A stretch of DNA of 7,797 bases, taken from NCBI GenBank assembly GCA_910586575.1, contig CAJUJQ010000146.1:1-7797 (forward strand), given 5' to 3'. The notes beneath the pieces are model-generated. The model was not told the origin of the DNA, ran no database searches, and was given only the letters and a program-made list of their open reading frames with translations. The DNA comes from an uncultured Clostridia bacterium (lineage in GTDB: Bacteria > Bacillota > Clostridia > Oscillospirales > Butyricicoccaceae). Shown piece by piece: positions 1 through 5,561 of the stretch (positions are counted from its first letter, which is position 1; every line of letters begins with the position of its first letter). A program made the position numbers and the translations under genes.

Positions 1-133
1 CAACTATTTAACACTCGCTTGAGCTTCAGGTCCAAAATTTTTAACTATCACCTTGTTTTAAGCGTAAATCCTCACTGCTTTCACAGGTTTCTATCAGATG
101 TCGGGACGTTTTGAAAATCACATCTTTCAGCGA

Positions 134-193
134 CATACCAGTTGCCACCTTTGGAATGAGCTGCTCTAAATAAGCTCATTCCATACTGGCATG
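134..193. repeat. Nested imperfect inverted repeat (large stem-loop)
   Basis: An inner arm TGGAATGAGCT (152-162) is perfectly complementary to AGCTCATTCCA (173-183), giving 11 bp around a 10-base loop. Outside it, CATACCAGT (134-142) pairs with ACTGGCATG (185-193) with a single A/C mismatch. The two stems are separated by 9 unpaired bases on the left and 1 on the right. There is no T-run directly after either arm, so it does not look like an intrinsic terminator. It may be a structural RNA hairpin, an operator or a transposon-end palindrome. Confidence 0.6.
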
Positions 194-259
194 CAACCGG
201 TTTTGTCAATTCGCATATTGCATAATTATTTTGCACTGTTATTGGCGATTTCGAAAATG

Positions 260-281
260 ACTGCCTTAAGTTGACGGCAGT
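260..281. repeat. Short inverted repeat
   Basis: ACTGCC (260-265) and GGCAGT (276-281) form a 6-bp stem with a 10-base loop. It is only worth listing because it sits 3 bases from the hairpin at 285-320 and near the larger one at 134-193. On its own a 6-bp repeat could be chance. Confidence 0.4.
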
Positions 282-284
282 GAT

Positions 285-320
285 GGAACCACGACAAAAG
301 GGCTTTGTCTTTTGGGTTCC
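285..320. repeat. Bulged 12-bp inverted repeat
   Basis: GGAACC (285-290) pairs with GGTTCC (315-320), and CAAAAG (295-300) pairs with CTTTTG (309-314). The right arm is continuous while the left arm carries a 4-base bulge (291-294), and the loop is 8 bases. A competing inner fold is GACAAA (293-298) with TTTGTC (304-309), so two mutually exclusive foldings are possible. No gene follows closely on the plus strand. On the minus strand it lies about 50-85 bases past the carB terminator. Confidence 0.55.
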
Positions 321-367
321 TCCCCTGCAAATCGACGCGTCATTTATCAGCAGCTGCACGTTTCGCC

Positions 368-400
368 AAAAAAACCGGCCCGCTAAAAACGGCGAGCCGG
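368..400 (-). terminator. Rho-independent terminator of carB
   Basis: On the minus strand CCGGCTCGC (400-392) pairs with GCGGGCCGG (383-375), a 9-bp stem with one T-G wobble and an 8-base loop. It is followed at once by seven T (374-368). It begins 33 bases past the carB stop codon and has the standard intrinsic-terminator layout, so the carB transcript should end here. Confidence 0.9.
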
Positions 401-433
401 ACAAAACGTGGTATCTATTGGAATGCGCAAAGA

Positions 434-3400
434 TCAGGAAATAGAAGCGTGGATTTCCTGGAGGGATTTCAACTGCTTATTCGGATTGCGCTTGACCTCC
501 AAAATGCCCGCGGCGGTCGCCTTGGCGGCTGCCATGGTGGTCATATAGGGGATTTTCGCCTTGATGGCGCCCTTACGGATATAGCTGTCGTCGTGGATGC
601 TTTCCTTCCCGGCGGGGGTGTTGACAATCAGGTCGATTTCACCGTTCGCGATGCTGTCGAGCAGGTTCGGACGGCCTTCAAAGACCTTTTTCAGCCGCCG
701 CACCGGTATGCCCGCGTCCTCAATCATATCCGCCGTGCCGCCGGTCGCCGCCAGCTCGAATCCCGCGTCATAGAAGCCCCGCGCGACCTCAATCAGCTCG
801 GGCTTGTCGCGGTCGCTGACGCTGATGAGCACCCGCCCCTCGAGCGGCAGGCCGGTTTTTGTGGCTTCCTGCGCCTTGTAGAAGGCTTCGCCGAAGGTAT
901 CCGCCAGCCCGAGTACTTCGCCGGTAGAGCGCATTTCGGGGCCGAGCACCGGGTCTACCTCGGGGAACATATTGAACGGGAAAACGGCTTCCTTCACGCC
1001 GTAATGCTTGAATTGCTTCTCCCTGAGCGACGGGACGGGGGACGGCGTACCGGTCAGCTCCCCGGTGATGACCTCGGTGGCAAGCTGCACCATCTGGATG
1101 GCGCAGACCTTGGAAACCAGCGGCACGGTGCGCGAAGCGCGCGGGTTGGCTTCCAGCACGAACACCTTGCCGTCCTCAATGGCGTACTGCATATTCATCA
1201 GGCCGCAGACGTGCATTTCCTCCGCAATTTTCTTGGTGTAGTCCTTGATGGCCGCAAGGTTTTCGGCAGAGATATTCAAGGAAGGCAGGATGCAGGCAGA
1301 ATCGCCGGAGTGCACGCCCGCCAGCTCAATATGCTCCATCACAGCGGGGACAAAGGCGTGTGTGCCGTCGCAAATCGCGTCCGCTTCGCATTCGAGCGCG
1401 TGGTGCAGGAAGCGGTCGATCAAAATCGGGCGGTCCGGGGTGACGCCGGCTGCCGCCTGCATATAGCCGACCAGGCTGTCCGCGTCGTGCACGACCTCCA
1501 TGCCGCGCCCGCCCAGCACGTAGCTCGGGCGCACCATGACCGGGTAACCGATCTGCCCGGCAATTCTGAGCGCGTCGTCCACCGTCACCGCCATACCGGC
1601 CTCGGGCATTGGGATGCCAAGCTTGTCCATCATGGCGCGGAAGCGGTCGCGGTCCTCGGCAAGGTCGATCACCTCGGGGCTGGTGCCCAGGATTTTCACG
1701 CCCGCCTTTTCCAGCTCGCCCGCAAGGTTCAGCGGCGTCTGCCCGCCAAACTGCGCAATCACGCCGGCCGGCTTTTCTTTCTCATAGATGGCAAGCACAT
1801 CCTCGGCGGTCAGCGGCTCGAAATAGAGCTTGTCCGACGTGTCATAGTCGGTGGAAACGGTCTCCGGGTTGCAGTTGACGATAATCGTCGAGAAACCCAG
1901 CTTTTTCAGCGCCAGCGCCGCGTGAACGCAGCAGTAATCGAACTCAATGCCCTGGCCGATGCGGTTCGGGCCGCCGCCGAGAATCATAATTTTCGGTTTT
2001 TCGGTCTCCGTGGTGCTGTTGTCCGGGGCGTTATAGGTGGAGTAATAGTAAGCGCTGTTTTCGGTGCCGGAAACGTGCACGCCCTCCCATGCTTCGGTTA
2101 CGCCGAGCGCGGTGCGCGCCTCCCGGACATCCTGCTCGGGGCAGTCCAGCAGCTTCGCGATATATTTGTCGGAGAAGCCGTCGCGCTTGGCCTGGATCAG
2201 CAAATCGTCAGGAAGGACAGTTCCCTTGTAGCGGAGCATGGCTTCCTCTTCCTCAACAAGCTCCTTCATCTGATCGATGAACCAGGGCTTGATATGGGTC
2301 AGGCCGTTCAGCTCGTCCACGGTCGCGCCTTTACGGAGCGCTTCATACATCAGGAACTGGCGCTCACTGGTCGCGGAAGCCAGCAGCCGCAGCAACTCGT
2401 TTTTGCTCTTTTCGTGGAAATCCTTGGCGAAGCCCAAGCCATAGCGCCCGGTTTCCAGAGAACGGATTGCCTTCTGGAACGCTTCCTTGTAGGTCTTGCC
2501 GATGCTCATCACCTCGCCGACCGCGCGCATCTGGGTGCCAAGCTTGTCCTGCACGCCCTTGAACTTTTCAAACGCCCAGCGCGCGAACTTAATCACAACA
2601 TAGTCGCCGTCCGGGTGGTACTTGTCCAGCGTGCCGTACTTGCCGCAGGGGATTTCGTCGAGCGTCAGCCCGGAAGCCAGCATCGCCGAAACCAGCGCAA
2701 TCGGGAAGCCGGTCGCCTTGGAGGCGAGCGCCGACGAACGGGAAGTGCGCGGGTTGATTTCAATGACGATATCGCGGTCGGTTTTGGGGTCGTGCGCCCA
2801 CTGGACGTTCGTGCCGCCGATGACCTGGATTGCCTCTACAATTTTGTAGCTCTTTTCCTGAAGGCGCTTCTGCACCTCCTCCGAGATGGTCAGCATCGGC
2901 GCGGAGCAGAAGGAATCGCCGGTGTGGACGCCCATGGGGTCGATATTCTCGATGAAGCAAACGGTAATCAGGTTATTTTTCGCGTCTCGGACGACCTCAA
3001 GCTCCAGCTCTTCCCAGCCAAGGATGGACTCCTCAACCAGCACCTGCCCAACCAGGCTGGCCTGCAAGCCACGTGCGCAAACCGTTTTCAATTCTTCCTT
3101 ATTATATACCAGGCCGCCGCCCGCGCCGCCCATGGTATACGCCGGGCGCAGCACAACCGGATAACCGAGCTGGTCGGCAATCCGCACGGCGTCGTCCACC
3201 GAGTAGGCGACCTCGCTGCGCGCCATGTCAATGCCAAGGCTGTCCATGGTGTGCTTGAATTCGATACGGTCCTCGCCGCGCTCGATGGCATCCACCTGAA
3301 CGCCAATGACTTTCACATTGTATTTGTCCAGCACACCCTTGCTCGAAAGCTCGGCGCACAGGTTCAGCCCCGACTGCCCGCCGAGGTTGGGAAGCACCGC

Positions 3401-3652
3401 GTCCGGCCGCTCCTGTTCAATAATCTGGGTCAGCCGCTCAACGTTCAGCGGCTCAATATAAGTGACATCGGCGGTGCCGGGGTCGGTCATGATAGTCGCG
3501 GGGTTAGAGTTGACCAGCACGATCTCATAGCCGAGCTTGCGGAGCGCTTTGCACGCCTGCGTGCCCGAATAGTCGAACTCGCACGCCTGTCCGATAATAA
3601 TCGGGCCAGAGCCGATGATGAGTACCTTGTGGATATCTTTTCTGATGCCCAT
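434..3652 (-). CDS. carB: Carbamoyl-phosphate synthase large subunit
   Basis: The 1072-residue product makes carbamoyl phosphate from bicarbonate, ammonia (delivered from glutamine by the small subunit CarA) and two ATP, in the cytoplasm, for pyrimidine and arginine synthesis. Its length matches the family (E. coli CarB is 1073). The usual duplicated architecture is visible: first ATP-grasp half about 1-400, oligomerisation part about 401-550, second ATP-grasp half about 551-930, allosteric MGS-like domain about 931-1072. Conserved points include R129, R169, H243 in GVHTGDS, E298 and N300 in EINPR, then H774, E776, HSGDS at 781-785, E834 and N836 in EANPR. The effector-site motif TGGT is at 970-973. 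The ATG follows GGAGGA at a good distance. No residue loss or frameshift is seen. carA is not adjacent: upstream lies a divergent permease and downstream a terminator, so carB appears to be transcribed alone. Confidence 0.97.
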   Translation of the reverse strand: MGIRKDIHKVLIIGSGPIIIGQACEFDYSGTQACKALRKLGYEIVLVNSNPATIMTDPGTADVTYIEPLNVERLTQIIEQERPDAVLPNLGGQSGLNLCAELSSKGVLDKYNVKVIGVQVDAIERGEDRIEFKHTMDSLGIDMARSEVAYSVDDAVRIADQLGYPVVLRPAYTMGGAGGGLVYNKEELKTVCARGLQASLVGQVLVEESILGWEELELEVVRDAKNNLITVCFIENIDPMGVHTGDSFCSAPMLTISEEVQKRLQEKSYKIVEAIQVIGGTNVQWAHDPKTDRDIVIEINPRTSRSSALASKATGFPIALVSAMLASGLTLDEIPCGKYGTLDKYHPDGDYVVIKFARWAFEKFKGVQDKLGTQMRAVGEVMSIGKTYKEAFQKAIRSLETGRYGLGFAKDFHEKSKNELLRLLASATSERQFLMYEALRKGATVDELNGLTHIKPWFIDQMKELVEEEEAMLRYKGTVLPDDLLIQAKRDGFSDKYIAKLLDCPEQDVREARTALGVTEAWEGVHVSGTENSAYYYSTYNAPDNSTTETEKPKIMILGGGPNRIGQGIEFDYCCVHAALALKKLGFSTIIVNCNPETVSTDYDTSDKLYFEPLTAEDVLAIYEKEKPAGVIAQFGGQTPLNLAGELEKAGVKILGTSPEVIDLAEDRDRFRAMMDKLGIPMPEAGMAVTVDDALRIAGQIGYPVMVRPSYVLGGRGMEVVHDADSLVGYMQAAAGVTPDRPILIDRFLHHALECEADAICDGTHAFVPAVMEHIELAGVHSGDSACILPSLNISAENLAAIKDYTKKIAEEMHVCGLMNMQYAIEDGKVFVLEANPRASRTVPLVSKVCAIQMVQLATEVITGELTGTPSPVPSLREKQFKHYGVKEAVFPFNMFPEVDPVLGPEMRSTGEVLGLADTFGEAFYKAQEATKTGLPLEGRVLISVSDRDKPELIEVARGFYDAGFELAATGGTADMIEDAGIPVRRLKKVFEGRPNLLDSIANGEIDLIVNTPAGKESIHDDSYIRKGAIKAKIPYMTTMAAAKATAAGILEVKRNPNKQLKSLQEIHASIS

Positions 3653-3657
3653 AAACT

Positions 3658-3663
3658 TCCTCC
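3658..3663 (-). promoter_or_regulatory. Ribosome binding site of carB
   Basis: On the minus strand GGAGGA is followed by AGTTT and then ATG, a near-perfect Shine-Dalgarno at normal spacing. It fixes the carB start at 3652, which also matches the usual CarB N-terminus. Confidence 0.9.
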
Positions 3664-3684
3664 GTTTGTAAAAATAACATTGCG

Positions 3685-3702
3685 GAGCGGCCGAAGCCGC
3701 TC
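3685..3702 (-). other. UUCG-capped hairpin in the carB leader
   Basis: On the minus strand GAGCGGC and GCCGCTC form a perfect 7-bp stem closed by a TTCG tetraloop, a very stable RNA hairpin. It lies in the predicted carB 5' leader, about 20 bases after the expected transcript start and about 30 bases before the start codon. A T-rich stretch (TTATTTTT) starts only about 8 bases later, too far for a classic terminator. It could protect the mRNA 5' end or take part in attenuation. The role is inference. Confidence 0.6.
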
Positions 3703-3730
3703 GGAACGGATATGCGATTTCCTACTAATA

Positions 3731-3759
3731 AATATACCATCCCCGGAAAGAAATTACAA
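3731..3759 (-). promoter_or_regulatory. Predicted sigma-A promoter of carB
   Basis: On the minus strand TTGTAA (3759-3754) and TATATT (3736-3731) are separated by exactly 17 bases. The predicted transcript start is near 3724, which gives a leader of about 70 bases containing the UUCG hairpin. The call rests on consensus match and spacing only. Confidence 0.7.
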
Positions 3760-3897
3760 TCGTGAATCTTGGTTTTTTCATACCCTGTAGGAAGGGATTT
3801 TTTGTTACAATCGCCGGTAAACGGGGGGATTTTTCCAAAAGAAGTGCATTTCGTCAATATTTGGCGCTTTTCGGGGCCGGTTCCTGGGCATCCCCTG

Positions 3898-3933
3898 CGC
3901 GGCGGCGCGCTTCATAGGCGGGGTGCCGCCGCG
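3898..3933. repeat. 9-bp GC-rich inverted repeat upstream of the permease promoter
   Basis: CGCGGCGGC (3898-3906) is perfectly complementary to GCCGCCGCG (3925-3933), with an 18-base loop. It ends about 30 bases before the permease -35 box. No T-run follows, so it is not a typical terminator. It may be a regulator-binding palindrome or a low-efficiency stop for antisense transcription. Confidence 0.5.
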
Positions 3934-3962
3934 ATTTCTCATGTTTCCTGTTATGTAAATCA

Positions 3963-3991
3963 TTGACATTTCCCGGGATTTGCTTTATGAT
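3963..3991 (+). promoter_or_regulatory. Predicted sigma-A promoter of the purine permease
   Basis: A perfect -35 box, TTGACA (3963-3968), and a -10 box, TATGAT (3986-3991), stand 17 bases apart. Transcription should begin near 3998, giving a leader of about 70 bases. A TTG at 3980 that opens the same frame as the permease lies inside this promoter, so it cannot be the translation start. Confidence 0.85.
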
Positions 3992-4051
3992 AGTATCAGA
4001 AGAAAGAAAACCCCATGGGTATCTTTCGACATTTTTATTTTTCTCAACAAA

Positions 4052-4057
4052 AGGGGG
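4052..4057 (+). promoter_or_regulatory. Ribosome binding site of the permease
   Basis: AGGGGG lies 9 bases before the ATG at 4067. This supports that start over the upstream in-frame TTG (3980) and over the out-of-frame ATG at 4015. Confidence 0.75.
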
Positions 4058-4066
4058 AAACCGTTC

Positions 4067-5449
4067 ATGAACAACTTTCTGGAGCAGCGCTTCAAGCTAA
4101 AGGAAGCGGGCACAACCGTGCGCACCGAAGTCATTGCGGGGCTGACGACCTTCATGACGATGGCGTACATCCTCGCCGTCAACCCGAATATCCTGGGGGC
4201 GTCCGGGATGGATACGGGCGCGGTATTCACCGCCACCTGTCTCGCGTCCGCGCTGGGCACCATCCTGATGGCGCTGCTGTCCAATTACCCGTTTGCGCTT
4301 GCGCCGGGCATGGGGCTGAACGCCTACTTTGCCTATACCGTCGTGCTGGGCTACGGCTACAGCTGGCAGGCGGCGCTGGCGGCGGTCTTTGTGGAAGGCC
4401 TGGTGTTTATCGTCCTGTCGGTGACCAACATCCGCGAAGCAATTTTTAACTCCATCCCGGCGTGCCTGAAATACGGCGTTTCCTGTGGCATCGGCCTGTT
4501 TATCACCTTTATCGGCTTGCAGAACGCCAAGCTGGTGGTGGACAACCCGTCCACCCTGCTCGGCATGTATCCCTTTGCGTCCTCCCTGCGGGACGGCACG
4601 TTTTCCTCGACAGGTATCGGCGCACTGCTGGCGCTCGTCGGTGTCATCATCACAGTGGTGATGATTATCAAGGATATCAAGGGCGGCATTCTTTGGGGCA
4701 TCCTTGCGACCTGGGTGCTTGGCATCCTCTGTGAAGTAGCGGGGATTTATGTGCCGAACCCGGATTTGGGCATGTATTCGCTCCTTCCAAACTTCGCGAA
4801 CGGGCTGGCAATCCCATCGGTCATGCCGACCCTCGGCAAGCTGGATTTCTCCGGCATTTTCAACGCGAACTTTATTACCATTATGCTGGCATTCCTGTTC
4901 GTTGACATGTTCGATACGCTCGGCACGCTGATGGGCGTTGCCTCCAAAGCGGACATGCTTGACAATGACGGCAAGCTGCCCAAAATCAAGGGCGCGCTGC
5001 TGTCGGACGCACTGGCAACCTCGGCGGGCGCGGTGCTCGGCACCTCGACGACAACAACCTTTGTCGAATCGGCTTCCGGCGTGGCGGAAGGCGGGCGCAC
5101 TGGCCTGACCGGCATGGTAACCGCGCTGCTCTTCCTGGTTTCGCTGTTCCTGTCGCCGATTTTCCTGGCAATCCCCTCGTTCGCGACCGCCCCGGCGCTG
5201 ATTGTCGTTGGCTTCATGATGCTGTCCTCGGTACTGAAGGTCAACTTTGAGGACGCGGGCGACGCTGTCCCGGCGTTTATCGCGCTGTTTGCAATGCCGT
5301 TCATGTACTCCATTTCGGAGGGTATCGCGCTGGGCGTCATTTCCTACGTCGTCATCAACCTCGTCACCGGCAAGGCGGTGGAAAAGAAAATCAGCCCGGT
5401 CATGTACGTGCTGGCGGTGCTCTTTATCCTGAAATACGTCCTGCTTTAA
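4067..5449 (+). CDS. NCS2 family purine-base permease (AzgA/PbuG-like)
   Basis: This 460-residue inner-membrane protein is predicted to import a purine base (guanine, hypoxanthine or adenine), probably by proton symport. AzgA/PbuG hallmarks are present in order: an N-terminal GTTVRTEVIAGLTTF-type stretch (15-29), APGMGLNAYFAY (79-90), FVDMFDTLGTLMG (278-290), and GTSTTTTFVESASG (325-338) followed by GGRTGLTG (342-349). The many hydrophobic segments fit the family's 14-helix fold. The N-terminus aligns from the chosen ATG, which has a good ribosome binding site; the frame is open upstream to a TTG at 3980, but that lies in the promoter. It is transcribed alone, divergently from carB, and ends before a strong terminator. 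The family assignment is firm. The exact substrate cannot be read from the sequence, so I give no gene symbol. Confidence 0.93.
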   Translation: MNNFLEQRFKLKEAGTTVRTEVIAGLTTFMTMAYILAVNPNILGASGMDTGAVFTATCLASALGTILMALLSNYPFALAPGMGLNAYFAYTVVLGYGYSWQAALAAVFVEGLVFIVLSVTNIREAIFNSIPACLKYGVSCGIGLFITFIGLQNAKLVVDNPSTLLGMYPFASSLRDGTFSSTGIGALLALVGVIITVVMIIKDIKGGILWGILATWVLGILCEVAGIYVPNPDLGMYSLLPNFANGLAIPSVMPTLGKLDFSGIFNANFITIMLAFLFVDMFDTLGTLMGVASKADMLDNDGKLPKIKGALLSDALATSAGAVLGTSTTTTFVESASGVAEGGRTGLTGMVTALLFLVSLFLSPIFLAIPSFATAPALIVVGFMMLSSVLKVNFEDAGDAVPAFIALFAMPFMYSISEGIALGVISYVVINLVTGKAVEKKISPVMYVLAVLFILKYVLL

Positions 5450-5507
5450 GCGTTCGCATGGCATACGGCAGATTCCCAAAACGGATTATTTCCAAAGCAG
5501 ATCAAAC

Positions 5508-5549
5508 AAGCCGCGGGGCAGTCCATAACCGGACGGCCCCGCGGCTTTT
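5508..5549 (+). terminator. Strong terminator after the permease, probably shared by both strands
   Basis: AAGCCGCGGGGC (5508-5519) pairs with GCCCCGCGGCTT (5536-5547) over 12 bp. After one A/G mismatch the stem continues with GTCC (5521-5524) and GGAC (5531-5534) around a 6-base loop. Four T (5546-5549) close the plus-strand side. On the minus strand the stem begins 14 bases after the chemoreceptor stop and is followed by CTTGTTTG, so it probably also ends the convergent transcript, though less cleanly. Confidence 0.85.
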
Positions 5550-5561
5550 ATATGCCTATTT

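Larger units (their letters stand above)
1..433. other. Gene-free, AT-richer, hairpin-rich region downstream of carB
   Basis: No protein-coding gene is supported here. By hand count positions 1-360 are about 42% GC, clearly below the flanking genes. The region holds the carB terminator (368-400) and three inverted-repeat structures, listed separately. The longest open frame (minus strand, 404 to 81) begins inside the terminator hairpin, has no ribosome binding site and resembles no family I know. The minus strand carries an isolated TTGACA (204-209), but only a poor -10 (TATGGA) lies 18 bases downstream. The region could be a structured RNA, a remnant of a small mobile element or a dispersed intergenic repeat. 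The sequence alone does not decide between these. Confidence 0.5.
3653..4066. promoter_or_regulatory. Divergent regulatory region between carB and the permease
   Basis: This 414-base region holds one promoter for each divergent gene and no supported coding frame. The -35 boxes (3754-3759 for carB, 3963-3968 for the permease) are about 200 bases apart, leaving room for a shared regulator. Visible extras are a carB leader hairpin (3685-3702), a 9-bp GC-rich inverted repeat (3898-3933) and a 9-base direct repeat, TTACAATCG, at 3754 and 3805. I looked for a purine riboswitch, a PyrR-binding leader and a PurR-like box, and recognised none of them. Confidence 0.7.

Noticed and set aside
1..54. A possible minus-strand gene start at the left edge: AAGGTGAT (54-47) and TTG at 35, with 11 open codons to the edge
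   Set aside because: The spacing of 12 bases is long, the start codon is weak and 11 codons are too few to judge. It needs sequence beyond the window.
138..152. AAGGTGGCAAC on the minus strand, resembling a T-box antiterminator core
   Set aside because: No specifier stem I is recognisable upstream, no terminator follows, and no aminoacyl-tRNA synthetase or amino acid gene is seen next to it.
81..404. A 107-codon minus-strand frame in the left intergenic region
   Set aside because: Its start lies inside the carB terminator hairpin, it has no Shine-Dalgarno, and it runs through all three inverted repeats, so it is better read as noncoding.
305..3790. A 1161-codon open frame on the plus strand opposite carB
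   Set aside because: It is antisense to a complete, strongly conserved carB. Long open antisense frames are expected opposite GC-rich genes with strong third-position bias. Its translation matches no family and it has no ribosome binding site.
3998..4066. Possible purine riboswitch in the permease leader
   Set aside because: The leader is only about 70 bases and shows none of the conserved purine-aptamer junction or loop sequences. No terminator is seen before the start codon.
4015..4449. An out-of-frame plus-strand ATG at 4015 opening 144 codons into the permease
   Set aside because: It has no good ribosome binding site and its product is an Arg/Gly-rich shadow of the permease frame. The permease ATG at 4067 has AGGGGG at normal spacing.
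4097..5479. A 460-codon open frame on the minus strand opposite the permease
   Set aside because: It is antisense to a clear NCS2 permease, rich in Arg, His and Gln as shadow frames of GC-rich genes are, and it runs across the permease stop with no start signals.
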